A stretch of 64,000 nt of DNA from Paragyromitra xinjiangensis (lineage: Eukaryota; Ascomycota; Pezizomycetes; Pezizales; Discinaceae): assembly GCA_038503065.1 (NCBI GenBank), contig JBCAMK010000019.1, positions 930,001 to 994,000 on the forward strand. The letters run 5' to 3'. Positions within the stretch are counted from its first letter, which is position 1. Each line of letters starts with the position of its first letter. The position numbers and the translations under genes are program-made. Shown here piece after piece: positions 39,337 through 50,790 of the stretch. A model generated the notes under the pieces. It had not been told where the DNA came from. It searched no databases and worked only from the letters and a program-made list of their open reading frames with translations.

Positions 39337-42300
39337 TTACATATAATCAAGCAAATTTAAATCCGATACACGGTCATAATAAAGATTTGAAGAAAGAGTT
39401 GCCAGATTATTGTCTCGGATGAAGGCTAACAAGGCAGTAACATCAGAATTATGTAAGATGGATTGAGTCCAACTTTGAGAAAAGTTGGGCCGTGTTGTTG
39501 CGTTGAGAGGGCAGTGTAGTGCCAAATGCCGAGAGGATGAAAGAGCGCCGCAGTTGCATGTTGCTGCTGGGCGGAGAGGATTTGGATCTGCGTTGGTGAG
39601 TTCAGTGCGCAGGAGGGAAATGGCTCTCGCTTGTGAACGTCTTAGGAAGCGGGTAGTTTGTGGAGGATGCAAGGATACTAGAAGGGCGCTTTGTGATTGC
39701 CATTCGTGTAGGAGGTGAAGTTTTGGTTGAAGTGTGAGCCATCCTAAGGTGGTAACGGTGTGCCTGCAGGGGGGGGAATTTGCTCCCTTTTTTGCTTGGG
39801 TGTCGGCGGTTTCATTGCCTGGGATGCCCATGTGAGATGGGGTCCAGATTGCATTGACGTCGCATTGTAAATTGTGAAGTGTTTGGATGTGACTGAGTGC
39901 GGCTGACAAAAATTGTCTATTGGAAGTGGGATTGCCTGCTAGGGCCAGGAGTGCATTTTGATTATCAACGCAGAGGTAAACCGGGAGAGGAAGATCGATA
40001 AGATTTTTCAGCAGATATGAAAGAGCTTCCTGTATGCCATGTATTTCGGCATCCTCATTTTCACAGTGAGGGCCAAGGCAGCAGGAATCTGCGTAGGAGG
40101 ATATGGGGGTGCCATTCTGGTACCGAAGGATGTTCCATCCTGCCGAGGTGATGCCATTTTCTTGTTTGGAACCGTCAGAATATAGTACCCATGCGCCATG
40201 CAGAGTTTGGAGCCAATCAAGGTGGGTGAGGGAGGCAGATTGTTTCGTGCCTGATATGTGAATATTGGTGTTTGCAAGGTAAGGAGAAGTAGGGGGGGTA
40301 AGAGTTTCCAGGGGGGGCCCATTAAGAAATCTTGTTATGAGGGAGCCAATACGTTGTAGGCCTGTTCCTTGTTTGTTAGAAGGATGCAGGTATGTGAGGA
40401 GGGATTGGTGTAGGGGGTGTTGCGCATTCCTTAAGAGTCGGATGCCATAGCGTTGGGAATGCATATCCAATAAGAGGTGAAGTGGAGGTAGGCCTGATTC
40501 GGGGAGGAGTTTGTTGATTGGGGTCCACCGGGAGAGGCCTGTAATTAGGCGAGCCAATTTGTGGTAGGCGGGATTGAGACGGTCGAGAATTGATTGACTT
40601 CCTGTCCACCAGACTTCGGCCCCATATAGGGCTCCGGGAAGGGCAATAGAATTTGACAGTTGATGAAGGAGGTTGGGGGTTGGGCCTTTGTTTCGAACCA
40701 ATTTTCGGATTAATTCAGTGGTGGAGCGAAGACAAGATGCCGCTTTAAAGGCATGTTTGTGAAAAAGAAGGCGTTGATCAACGATGATGCCTAGGGTTTT
40801 GATGTGCGTGGAGGGAGTTATGCTGTTCCCTAGGATATTGATTGGGGTATCCATGCCTGCTTGTGAAAGCTTGGCTTGGGTTGGGATGATGTGCATGAGT
40901 TCAGTTTTTGGAGGAGAACGTAATGTTGAGATGTGAGGCCCTATTGAGCTTACACTTGAAGCGCTCTTCCAGTCTTTTGACAGCAAAGGGGCGGGTGCGT
41001 GCATTTTGAAGCATGGTGTCATCGTCAATATAGATGGTTGAAAGCTCTGTATTTGTTTGTGACGCAGTTGGAGAATCTAGTGCGCTTGCATATATGGTGA
41101 AGGCTATGGATGATATTGGAGAGCCTTGAGGAAGGCCCGTTGATAAGGTGTTGGTGGGGCCTATTTCTCCATTGATGCGAAAGGCAATTGTGCGGTTGGA
41201 AGTAAAACTGGTGAGCCATCGGATGCACCATGTGGGAAAAGTGTAATGTTTTAAAATATCTAAAAATCTAGGATAAGAGACGCAGTTGAAGGCGCCTTCT
41301 ATGTCTGTTGCAAGTAAGGTGGGACGTAAAGACTTGTCCATGTTTGACTTGAAATTGTTGTGGTATTGAAATGTGTTTTGTGGCATTGGTAAGGAGAGAA
41401 AGAAGGGAATCAGAGGCAGAAATGCCTGATCTTGCGCCCGTGTGATGGGGTTGGAGTGCTCCGTTTTGGGAAGCTATTGATTCGAGTCTTCTGGCCATGA
41501 GTTTCTCGAGTAGTTTCCCTAGGCAAGAGAGAAGGGAAACCGGTCGATGACTCTTGGCTTGTGTATAATCGGGTTTATTGGCTTTGGGTATGGGAACACA
41601 ATGTGCGTGTTTCCATTCATTTGGCATAATGCCATGAGTGAGGAGTGCGCTGAATAATGATGTGAGAAGTTGTGGTCTCGCTCGATGGAGTTCTCTGAGT
41701 GATAGGTAGTTGATGCCATCTGGACCTACTGCGGTGGAAAGATTGGCTTTCTGCAGGAATTTTTCTATTTCTAGCGGAAATATTGAGGGGAGTGTTGGAT
41801 GTGTCCCTCATTGGGGGGAAGAAAGTTTTGAGGAAAAGGAGGGGATCTTCTGTGTGTCGAGGAAAGAATGCAGCATGGAAGGCTTGTGCTATGTCATGAG
41901 TGGATGTGTTTCCTTCAATATTGTGTATTGAGGGTTTGTTCCGGGCTTGTGAGCCCTTGATGAGGTTGTAGGCAGAGGAAGCTGTTGCGTTTTTCAAAGA
42001 GGTGTGCCAATGGTTCCATTGTGCGAGCCTGACTTCTTGTTTCCAAGTGGCGCGGAGGGCGGTGGCTTTGTCTTTCCAATGAAGGGGGGCATTAGGTTTC
42101 CGTGCTTGCCTTAGAAGCCATGCGAGCTTTCGTTTGATGTTTGTGAGTGTGGGCGTCCACCAGTTTTTGGTGTGAGTTGCCGGTTTGGACATTGGTACAG
42201 CAATTTGAATCGCCTCTTGTAGGCATTGCATTATGGATTGGAGAGATGTTAAGGTGCTTTCGGGTGTGGAATATGATAAGTGGAGATTCGCATTGCGGAT

Positions 42301-43074
42301 GGCTTCGTGAAATGCAGGCCAATTCGTTTTGGAAAAGAGGAATCGAGATATGTAAGAAGGTGGTTGTAGGTTTAGGATATTTTGAATTAAAAGGTGATCA
42401 GAATTGTGTTGATTGTTTGCTATGGCAGCCCATTGACCCAGCTGGGCATCTAATCCTTTCGCAAAGGAAAGATCGATGGCCGTGGGAGAGGAGCCATTCC
42501 TGGGAAAGTGAGTTAGGGTGCCTGGCTTATTGAGGAGAGTGAAATGGTTGTCTTCCAGGAAATCGATGAGGGTTTGGGTGGTGCTTCCATATTTGGGAAA
42601 CAAATGTTGGTAGGCTTCAGAATTGGGTCCATACCACCAAGGGTGATGGAGGTTGAAGTCCCCTACAAGGAGGGTGTTACGGTGAAAGTGATATTTGAAG
42701 ATAGGAAGATGTAGATTCTTTGTTGGTTGTAGGTAGAGGTTGCAAAGGTCCAAAGTGGTGAGGCTGAGGGTGCAACGAGTTATCATGAGGTTGGGGTTCG
42801 GTTGAGCGGTGACTATAGTTTTGATGCCCCGATGTTTGTGAACGTAAGTTGCTACTTTGGGGGGTAAATTTGGATGTGAAGGGAAAAAGACATCGAATTG
42901 CCGAGCAAGCGGGGGAAGGTTGTTGTGATCTAGCCATGGTTCCTGAAGTAAAAGAAAAATAATTGAAGAATTGTTATTCGCGTCAGTGATTGCTGAAAGG
43001 GTGGAGGCCTGTCCTTTGGCACAGTTCAACTGCTGTACCAGGGTGTTGCCGTTCGTGTTTGGTTGTTGATTCAT
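39337..43074 (-). pseudogene. LINE H ORF2 with several frameshifts
   Basis: It is full length by alignment to F and G (stop after Leu-Leu-Asp-Tyr-Met), but the frame breaks at about 41790 (before Asn-Ile-Ser), at about 41640, at about 41340 (before Leu-Leu-Ala-Thr-Asp-Ile-Glu-Gly) and at about 40915-41028 (before Pro-Pro-Lys-Thr-Glu-Leu). Endonuclease (43074-42350), Tyr-Ile-Asp-Asp-Asp (near 41030) and RNase H motifs (near 40170-39800) are still readable. The ATG overlaps the ORF1 stop as TAATG. At least three length mutations mean it cannot make ORF2 protein. Confidence 0.9.
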
Positions 43075-44478
43075 TAAACTGTGAGGGTGTCTTTATTGGT
43101 AGAGCGGATGTTGGCAATGATTTTTGCATAATGTGTGCAAGAGTTGCGTTCGAAAGCTTTGTGGGATTGGTTGCAGTTAATGCACCTGATTGGGGGGTGG
43201 GAGCATTTGGTGCCGGTGGGGCAGTTGGGAGTGTTGCATGGATGCTTGGAGGTTTCATGAGGTTCCGCGCAGATTGCGCAGACAGTGTCCTTTTTGCAGG
43301 TTTGTTGATGGTGGCCGTAGGCTTGACATTTGCGGCATTGGGTGGTGGGAGTGACGGAGAAATATTCTTGGATGCGGCACATGGAGTTGAAGAGGGGGAT
43401 TTGTGAGAAACCAAGTGTTTCTGGTGAATTTCTGAGGGAGGGAGATGACGATGGCAGAGTGGGTTTTGTTGGCCCTTGCTTCTGGGGTTGTGAGCCATCT
43501 TGGGGTTTGAGCGAGGATGATTGTGGGGATGGCTGTTGTGAGGGCGGTGACGATGTCTGGCATGGTGACAGTGGTGGGGACGTTGTGGATGATGAATTTG
43601 GACCAGCGGGAATTAGGACGGGCTTCTGTGATGGGCACCTTGAGGAGGGTGCATGCCTTTTCAATTTCTTTGGAATAGGCGGAGCAGATTTGTTCTGCGG
43701 ATTCATCAGGTCTGGTGGTGAGCACGAGGTTTTGTCGTGCTGTTTTGGTGCAGATGAGGAGGGAGGTGTTGCGGGGGGCAAGTTCTTTGTTTATGGCTGT
43801 GAGGATTGCGCCATTGGTGAGTTCTTCAGGAATGTCACCAGAGGTTTCTATGACAATTTGACGATTGATGGTTGTGAATTGAGGTTGAAAGAGCTTTGGC
43901 ACTGGGGCTTTCTTCTTGCGGCCATTGTTTTTGGTTTGTGGTGCTGCAGGTTTTTGGGCTGCCTGGGCATAGGTGATGGGTTTGCCATTATTGACCAAGG
44001 GAATATTACGCGCTGGAGGGGGGGTTGTGTTGGTGTTGGTGTTTTGGTGAGGGGGGGTGGTGTTGAGTTTCTTGTCCATCTTGTGAAGAAGGGAGGACAT
44101 GCCATTCATGGCGGTGGACAAAGAGGCAACCATTTGTTGCAAGTGTTGAGTCTCTTTTTTGAGAGCGTCAATGTTGTCCCTTTGTTCAGAGACTTTGTGG
44201 AGGAGGAACTGGTTGTCTTCAACCATTTTGGCGTCAATGCGGGCGAAACTGCTTTTCATGAGCCAGGATTGATACTGGCCACAGTCTTCGCCAGAGGGGA
44301 GTTCGGGCATGTAGTCTTCAGCAGAGTCAAAGTCTTTTAGCCAGTTGGGGGTGGAGTCAACTGGGATTTCTCCCATGTGCTCCTCGTCGATGTATTGAGA
44401 ATCGGTAGTGAGATTGGCTGGTCCTGCGGTAGCAGGGTCGCCAAACATGGAGAGGCCAGTAGATCCTGGAAGGGACAT
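43074..44478 (-). pseudogene. LINE H ORF1 with a 2-bp deletion
   Basis: It starts at ATG 44478 with the Gly-Ser-Thr-Gly-Leu-Ser-Met-Phe peptide. It is collinear with the intact F and G proteins through the coiled coil, the Pro/Thr linker, the RRM-like region and the Pro-Arg-Trp-Leu-Thr block. Near 43421 two bases are missing compared with F and G (within the Lys-Phe-Thr-Ser-Glu-Thr block), which moves the three zinc knuckles out of frame. They are otherwise complete to TAA 43074. A single lesion, but it removes the nucleic-acid-binding end. Confidence 0.88.
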
Positions 44479-44790
44479 CTTGGTAGGTGATCCGGAGCGA
44501 GCTGGGGCAGGTGAGGGGTTTGAGAGTTCTCTTTTGCGGCCGATAATGGGGAGGGTGAAGCTGGGGCCAAGGCCTACAAGCTTCACAGGAGATGGGGATG
44601 GGGTTCTGGAATGCCTCGGTGGAGTTTGAGGAGGATCCAGTGTGTTGTGGGGCAATGCGCCCGTGCTTTGTGAAAGCGGGGTAGAGGTGGTGATAAATGA
44701 AGCGCGAGAGTTAAAGACTTTTGGGTGTGTGTAACGCCGTTGCAACGTAGAATTTGTAGTTTTGCAGGGATTATTTTAGTCGCGAGGACG

Positions 44791-44796
44791 GTGTTG
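44791..44796. repeat. Target GTGTTG between H and F
   Basis: It lies between the 5' end of H (ending GACG) and the poly-T of F. Confidence 0.75.
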
Positions 44797-45059
44797 TTTT
44801 TTTTTTTTTTTTTTTTTTTGAATCGATTTAGATTGTTTAACTACCTACTAGCTAAACAAAATGGCACGGTATACAAAAATACATGGCCTCATCCACCACC
44901 AGCCTCATAACATCCCCAATAAACAACATAAAAACATAAATGAAAATACAAAACTCTTAACCGATAAAAGAAAAACTAAACACTAAACAAATCAAAACAA
45001 TTTTAATTAGAAACCAATTCCGGATACAAAGGAAAAACTTCCCCCGCCCGGATAACCAG

Positions 45060-48000
45060 TTACATATAATCAAGCAAATTTAAATTCGTAAGTCGATCGA
45101 AGAAATTTTTTGAAGTAAGAGTTGCCAGGTTGTTGTCTCGAATGAAGGCAAGCAAGGCTGTGACATCAGAATTATGTAAAATAGCTTGAGACCAATCTTG
45201 AGGAAAATTTTGACGCGTTGTAATATTTAGTGGGCAATGCAGTACTAAGTGTCGTGACGATAGGAGAGCGCCGCAATTGCAGATTGCTGCAGGTCGGAGA
45301 GGATTTGGATCTGCGTTGGTGAGTTCTGTGCGCAGCAGCGATATGGCTCTTGCTTGTGATCTTCTTAAGAAGCGAATGGTTTGTGGCGGATGTAGGGAAA
45401 CTAGCGAGGCAGTTTGTGATTGCCATTCGTCTAGGGCATTACGTTTGGGTTGGAGGGCGAGCCAGCCTAGAGTGGTGACTGTGTGACGGCAGGTGGGAAG
45501 GTTTGCGCCCATTTTTGCTTGATTGTCTGCCATCTCATTGCCTGGAATTCCCATGTGAGATGGGGTCCAGAGTCCATGGACGTCGCATTGAAGATTGTGG
45601 AGCGTTTGAATATGGTTTAGCGCCGCGGAAAGGAATTGTCTATTTGAGGTGGGGTGACCTGCGAGTGCTAGGAGTGCGTTCTGATTATCGATGCATAAAT
45701 AGACTGGAAGAGGTAAGGTGATGAGTTTCTGAAGAAGGAAAAATAAGGCTTCTTGTATGCCATGTATTTCGGCATCCTCGTTTTCGCAGTATGGGCCGAG
45801 GCAGCAAGAACCTGTATAGGAGGAAATGGCAATGCCATTTTGGTAGCGAAGGATGTTCCAACCTGCGGCAGTAATGCCATTTTCTTGTTTTGAACCGTCG
45901 GAGTATAGTAGCCATGCTCCTTGTAGGGATTGGAGCCAGTCTAAATGGGTGAGGGAGGCGGATTGTTTTGTGCCTGAAATGTGAATGTTTTTGATCGACA
46001 GGAAGGGGGAAGAGGGTAACTTTAGATTTTCCAATGGGGAATCAGGGATGAGGTTCGCAAGGAGAGAACCAACGCGTTGGATGCCTGTGCCTTGCGTTGT
46101 TGAGGGGTGTAAATTTGCTAGGAGGAGAATATGTAGAGGATTTCGTGGATTTTTCAGCACCCGAATGCCATATTGTTGGGAATGAAGGTTAAGAAGAAGA
46201 TGTAATGGAAGCAGGCCTGCTTCGGGAAGAAGTTTGCTTATTGGAGTCCAGCGGGGAAGGCCTGTAATTAGGCGTGCAAGTCGATGATAAGCGGGATTAA
46301 GACGATCTAGGATTGTCTGGCTGCCAGTCCACCAGACTTCGGCTCCATAGAGAGCGCCAGGAAGGGAAATTGAATTTGCCAATTGATGAATAAGGTTGGG
46401 AGTTGGACCTTTGTTCCGAACTAATTTTCGGATTAATTCAGTGGTGTGGCGGAGGGAGGTTGCTGCTTTAGCTGCATGCTTGTGGAAGAGTAGGCGTTGA
46501 TCAACGATTATGCCTAGAGTTTTGATGTGTGATGTTGGGTGTACGAAGTTTCCTTGAATATTGATGGGGGTGTTTAGTCCCGCCTGTTGCAATTTGGCTT
46601 GGACCGGAATTAAATGCATGAGTTCGGTTTTAGGAGGGGAAAAAGTGATGTTGAGGTGGGTGGCTCTGTTCATTTTAATTGTGAACCTCTCCTCTAATCT
46701 TTTGATTGCGAAGGGACAAGTGCGTGCGTTTTGCAGCATTGTGTCGTCATCAATGTAAATGGTGGAAAGTTCAGTATCACTTTGTTGCGAAAGAGGAGAA
46801 TCCAGGGCGCCTGCATATATTGTGAAGGCTATGGAAGATATGGGAGAGCCTTGTGGGAGGCCTGTTGCTAAGGTGTTGATAGGGCCCATTTCACCATTGA
46901 TTCGAAAGGCGATGGAGCGATTGGAAGTGAAAGAAGTGAACCAATGTATGCACCAGTTTGGAAAGGTATAATGTTTGAGGATGTCTAGGAACCTGGGATA
47001 GGAGACGCAGTTGAAGGCGCCTTCTATGTCCGTGGCGAGTAAGGTGGGTCGAAGGGGTTGGCCATGTTTAACTTGAAATTTCTGTGGAATTGCGAGCTGG
47101 TTGCGTGCGTTGGATAGTAGTAGCAAGAGAGAATCAGAGGCGGAAATGCCTGATCTGGCTCCTGTGTGATGGTTTTGGAGAGCTCCGTTTAGGGAGGCTA
47201 TTCGTTCGAGTCGTTTTGCCATGAGTTTTTCAAGAAGTTTGCCCAGACATGATAGGAGGGAGACCGGCCGATAGCTTTTGGCCTGGGTGTAGTTGGGTTT
47301 GTTGGCTTTGGGTATGGGAACGCAGTGGGCTAGTTTCCATTCCTCTGGCATAATGCCATGGGTGAGAAGCGCTGTGAAGAGTAGGGTGAGAAGTTCTGGT
47401 CTGGCTCGGTGGAGTTCTCTGAGTGAAAGGTAGTTTATTCCATCCGGTCCTACTGCAGTCGAAAGGTTGGCTTTTTGAAGTAGCTTCTCAATTTCGCTTG
47501 CCGAGATGTCTAAAGGAACATCATGGGTGTTGGTTTTGGGAGGGGGTAGGAAATTTGGTGGAAAAGAAGGAGGATCAAATATTTTGGATGGGAAAAAAGT
47601 AGAATGAAAAACTTGGGCCATGCCGGTGGTAGTGGTTTGACCTTCGATGTTGTGTAGGGTCGGTTTGTTTCTTGCTTGGGAGCCTTTGACGAGGTTGTAG
47701 GCTGAACTTGCAGTTGTGTTTTGGAGGGAGGTGTGCCAATGGTTCCATTGTGCAAGTTTGATTTCCTGTTTCCACAGGGAACGAAGGGAATTGGCTCGGC
47801 TTCTCCAATGCGAAGGAGCATTAGGCTTCCTTGATTGTCTGAGTAGCCATGCTAATTTGCGCTTGATGTTGGTGAGGGTGGGTGTCCACCAGTTCTTGGT
47901 GTGGGTTTTTGGCTGGGACATGGGGACTGCGGTGTGAATGGCCTGTTGAAGGCATTTTGTGATTGAATTGAGTGATGACAGCGTGGTTTCGGGTGTGCCA

Positions 48001-48803
48001 AAGTGAAGAGGTATAGTGGCATCTTGGACGGACCTGTGGAAAGCAGGCCAGTCTGTTTTAGAGAAGAGGGGCCGTGATATGTAGCACGGAGGTTGTAGGT
48101 TGATGATGGTCTGGGTGAGAAGGTGATCGGAGTTGTGTTGGTTGTTTGCCAGAGCTGCCCAGTGACCTAGGTGGGTATCTAGCCCTCTGGCAAAGGTGAG
48201 ATCTATTGCTGTGGGGGAAGAGCCGTTTCTGGGGAAATGGGTCAAGGTGCCTGGCTTGTTGAGGAGAGAAAAGTGATTGTCTTCGAGGAAGTCGATGAGG
48301 CGTGTGGTTACGTTATTGTATTTGGGAAAGAGGTGTTGATATGAATCTGCTTTAGGTCCATACCACCAGGGGTGGTGAAGGTTGAAGTCTCCTGTGAGGA
48401 TCGTGCTGCGATGGAAGGGGTGAGTGAAGATTGGGAGATGTAGATCTTTCGTGGGCTGCAGGTAGAGGTTGCATAGATCTATGGTTGTGAAATTGAGAGT
48501 ACAGCGAGTTGTAATAACATTCGAATTTGGTTGCATAGTGACTAGGGTTTTGATGCCCAAGTGTTTGCGAACGTAGGTTACTACTTTAGGAGGAAAATTT
48601 GTGTTCGAGGGAAAGAAAGCATCAAATTGATGTGCAAGCGGGGGAAGATTATTGTGGTCTAGCCAAGGTTCTTGCAACAGTAGGAAAATTATGGAAGAAT
48701 TATTATTCGCGTCTAAGATTGCTGAAAGGGTGGAGGCTTGCCCTTTGGCACAGTTCAGTTGCTGTGCCAGAGTTACGCCGGGTGCGTTTGGTTGTGTATT
48801 CAT
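45060..48803 (-). CDS. LINE F ORF2: endonuclease, reverse transcriptase, RNase H
   Basis: A 1247-residue intact protein. Endonuclease: Gln-Glu-Pro-Trp near 45, Gly-Asp-Phe-Asn-Leu-His-His-Pro-Trp-Trp near 138, Ser-Asp-His near 226. Reverse transcriptase: Val-Gly-Pro-Asp-Gly, Tyr-Arg-Pro-Val-Ser-Leu-Leu, Gly-Leu-Pro-Gln-Gly-Ser, and Tyr-Ile-Asp-Asp-Asp near 683. RNase H: Ser-Asp-Gly-Ser-Lys near 967, Glu-Asp-Ala-Glu, Asp-Asn-Gln-Asn-Ala, Pro-Ser-His-Met-Gly. A CXCX7HX4C-type knuckle lies near 1180. The first ATG shares its A with the ORF1 stop TAA (TAATG at 48803), pointing to coupled translation. All catalytic residues that I can align are present, so the copy may be active. Confidence 0.95.
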   Translation of the reverse strand: MNTQPNAPGVTLAQQLNCAKGQASTLSAILDANNNSSIIFLLLQEPWLDHNNLPPLAHQFDAFFPSNTNFPPKVVTYVRKHLGIKTLVTMQPNSNVITTRCTLNFTTIDLCNLYLQPTKDLHLPIFTHPFHRSTILTGDFNLHHPWWYGPKADSYQHLFPKYNNVTTRLIDFLEDNHFSLLNKPGTLTHFPRNGSSPTAIDLTFARGLDTHLGHWAALANNQHNSDHLLTQTIINLQPPCYISRPLFSKTDWPAFHRSVQDATIPLHFGTPETTLSSLNSITKCLQQAIHTAVPMSQPKTHTKNWWTPTLTNIKRKLAWLLRQSRKPNAPSHWRSRANSLRSLWKQEIKLAQWNHWHTSLQNTTASSAYNLVKGSQARNKPTLHNIEGQTTTTGMAQVFHSTFFPSKIFDPPSFPPNFLPPPKTNTHDVPLDISASEIEKLLQKANLSTAVGPDGINYLSLRELHRARPELLTLLFTALLTHGIMPEEWKLAHCVPIPKANKPNYTQAKSYRPVSLLSCLGKLLEKLMAKRLERIASLNGALQNHHTGARSGISASDSLLLLLSNARNQLAIPQKFQVKHGQPLRPTLLATDIEGAFNCVSYPRFLDILKHYTFPNWCIHWFTSFTSNRSIAFRINGEMGPINTLATGLPQGSPISSIAFTIYAGALDSPLSQQSDTELSTIYIDDDTMLQNARTCPFAIKRLEERFTIKMNRATHLNITFSPPKTELMHLIPVQAKLQQAGLNTPINIQGNFVHPTSHIKTLGIIVDQRLLFHKHAAKAATSLRHTTELIRKLVRNKGPTPNLIHQLANSISLPGALYGAEVWWTGSQTILDRLNPAYHRLARLITGLPRWTPISKLLPEAGLLPLHLLLNLHSQQYGIRVLKNPRNPLHILLLANLHPSTTQGTGIQRVGSLLANLIPDSPLENLKLPSSPFLSIKNIHISGTKQSASLTHLDWLQSLQGAWLLYSDGSKQENGITAAGWNILRYQNGIAISSYTGSCCLGPYCENEDAEIHGIQEALFFLLQKLITLPLPVYLCIDNQNALLALAGHPTSNRQFLSAALNHIQTLHNLQCDVHGLWTPSHMGIPGNEMADNQAKMGANLPTCRHTVTTLGWLALQPKRNALDEWQSQTASLVSLHPPQTIRFLRRSQARAISLLRTELTNADPNPLRPAAICNCGALLSSRHLVLHCPLNITTRQNFPQDWSQAILHNSDVTALLAFIRDNNLATLTSKNFFDRLTNLNLLDYM

Positions 48804-50209
48804 TAAACGGTGGGGGTTTCTTTATTGGTTGAGCGGATGTTGGCAATGATCTTTGCGTAGTGAGTGCAGGAATTGCGCTCAAATGCCTTGTGGGACTGGT
48901 TGCAGTTGATGCAACGAATTGGGGGGTGAGAACATTTTGTGCCCATGGGGCAGTTGGGGGTGCTGCATGGGTGTTTGGAAGTTTCGTGAGGTTCAGCGCA
49001 AATGGCGCAGACAGAGTCCTTTTTGCAGGTTTGCTGATGGTGTCCATAGGCCTGGCATTTGCGACATTGGGTGGTGGGGGTGACCGAAAAGTATTCTTGA
49101 ATTCGGCACATTGCGTTGAAGAGGGGAATTTGAGAGAAACCAAGGGTTTCGGAGGTGAATTTCTGTGGGAGGGAGATGACGATTGCGGAATGAGTTTTGT
49201 TGGCCCTGGCCTCTGGGGTGGTTAGCCATCTGGGGACTTGGGCAAGGACGATGGTTGGGATTGCTGTAGTGAGAGCCTCAGTGACGTTCTCCATGGTTAC
49301 GGTGGTGGGAATGTTGTGAATGATGAATTTCGACCAGCGAGAGTTGGGTCGTGTTTCAGTGACGGGTACTTTCAGGAGGTTGCAGGCTGCCTCAATTTCC
49401 TTGGAGAAGGCAGAGCAGATTTGCTCTGCGGATTCATCGGGTCTGGTGGTGAGGACAAGGTTCTGTCTTGCTGTCTTCGTGCAAATGAGGAGGGAGGTTT
49501 TGCGAGGGGCGAGTTCCTTGTTGATTGCGGTGAGGATTGCACCATTGGTGAGTGTATCGGGGATATCTCCAGAGGTTTCTACGATGATCTGGCGATTGAT
49601 AGTGGTGAATTGGGGCTGGAAGAGTTTAGGGACGGGAGTTTTCTTTTTGCGTCCATTGCCTTTGGTCTGTGGTGCTGCGGGCTTCTGGGCTGCTTGTGCA
49701 TAGGTGATGGGCTTGCCGTTATTGACAAGAGGGATATCGCGTGCTGGGGGCAGATTGGTGTGGGTGTTGGAGGTTTGGGGAGAGGGGGCGGTTCCGAGCT
49801 TCTTGTCCATTTTGTGTAGGAGGGAGGACATGCCATTCATTGTGGTGGAAAGAGAGGCAACCATTTTCTGGAGGTGTTGGGTCTCTTTTTTGAGTGCGTC
49901 GATGTTGTCCCTTTGATCAGAGACTTTCTGGAGGAGGAATTGGTTGTCTTCAATCATTTTTGCATCAATGCGAGCAAAGCTGCTTTTCATGAGCCAGGAG
50001 TGGTACTGGCCACAGTCTTCGCCAGAGGAAAGTTCGGGCATGTAGTCTTCGGCAGAGTCGAAGTCTTTGAGCCAGTTGGGGGTGGAGTCACCTGGGACTT
50101 CTCCCATGTGCTCCTCATCGATGTATTGGGAGTCAGTGGTGAGGGCAGCTGGGCCCGCGGTAGCAGGGTCAGCGAACATGGAGAGGCCAGTAGATCCTGG
50201 AAGGGACAT
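48803..50209 (-). CDS. LINE F ORF1, gag-like RNA-binding protein
   Basis: A 468-residue protein from ATG 50209 (Met-Ser-Leu-Pro-Gly-Ser-Thr-Gly-Leu-Ser). The upstream frame is conserved in G but interrupted in F by a TAA at about 50402, where G has CAA; this supports the ATG at 50209 as the real start. It has an acidic region (about 30-65), a coiled coil (about 85-140), a Pro/Thr linker, an RRM-like region (about 195-300) with Trp-Ser-Lys-Phe-Ile-Ile-His, Pro-Arg-Trp-Leu-Thr, and zinc knuckles from about 380 (CX2CX3GHX4C and two further clusters). Confidence 0.93.
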   Translation of the reverse strand: MSLPGSTGLSMFADPATAGPAALTTDSQYIDEEHMGEVPGDSTPNWLKDFDSAEDYMPELSSGEDCGQYHSWLMKSSFARIDAKMIEDNQFLLQKVSDQRDNIDALKKETQHLQKMVASLSTTMNGMSSLLHKMDKKLGTAPSPQTSNTHTNLPPARDIPLVNNGKPITYAQAAQKPAAPQTKGNGRKKKTPVPKLFQPQFTTINRQIIVETSGDIPDTLTNGAILTAINKELAPRKTSLLICTKTARQNLVLTTRPDESAEQICSAFSKEIEAACNLLKVPVTETRPNSRWSKFIIHNIPTTVTMENVTEALTTAIPTIVLAQVPRWLTTPEARANKTHSAIVISLPQKFTSETLGFSQIPLFNAMCRIQEYFSVTPTTQCRKCQAYGHHQQTCKKDSVCAICAEPHETSKHPCSTPNCPMGTKCSHPPIRCINCNQSHKAFERNSCTHYAKIIANIRSTNKETPTV

Positions 50210-50521
50210 CTTAGTAGGTGAACCGGAGCGAGCTGGGGCAGGTGAGGGGTTTGAAAGTTCTCTTTTGCGGCCGATGATGGGGAGGGTGAAGCTGGGGCCA
50301 AGGCCTACAAGCTTCACAGGAGATGGGGATGGGGTTCTGGAATGCCTTGGTGGAGTTTGAGGAGACTCCAGTGTGTTGTGGGGCAATGCGCCCGTGCTTT
50401 ATGAAAGCGGGGTAAGGGTGGTGATAAATGAAGCGCGAGAGTTAAAGACTTTTGGGTGTGTGTAACGCCGTTGCAACGTAGATTTTGGTGTTTTGCAGGG
50501 ATCTTTTTAGTCGCGGGGACG

Positions 50522-50527
50522 GTGTTG
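50522..50527. repeat. Target GTGTTG between F and G
   Basis: It lies between the 5' end of F (GACG) and the poly-T of G, as at the H/F junction. Confidence 0.75.
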
Positions 50528-50790
50528 TTTTTTTTTTTTTTTTTTTTTTGAATCGATTTAGATTGATTAACTACCTACTAGCTAAGCAAAATGGCACGGT
50601 ATACAAAAATACATGGCCTCATCCACCACCAACCTCATAACATCCCCGATAAACATCATAAACATAAAAGGAAAAATACAAAAACTCTTAAACACAAACA
50701 AAACCCTAAATAATACTAAATCAATCAAACAATTTTTATTGAAACCCTTTCCGGATACAAAGGAAAAACTTCCCCCGCCCGGATAACCAG

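Larger units (their letters stand above)
39069..44790 (-). mobile_element. LINE H, decayed element
   Basis: A 5.7-kb reverse-strand LINE of the F/G family with poly(A) (poly-T on plus, 39070-39097) at its left end, a terminal hairpin (39147-39160) and a 5' end at about 44790 with the conserved box. Both ORFs are frameshifted. It is the leftmost and most decayed of three head-to-tail insertions. Confidence 0.9.
44797..50521 (-). mobile_element. LINE F, complete element
   Basis: A 5.72-kb reverse-strand LINE with poly(A) (poly-T 44797-44819), a terminal hairpin (44869-44882), intact ORF2 and ORF1, and a 5' UTR of about 310 bp with the GTTGCAAC box. Middle member of the H/F/G tandem; about 95% or more identical to G in protein by eye. 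Confidence 0.92.
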
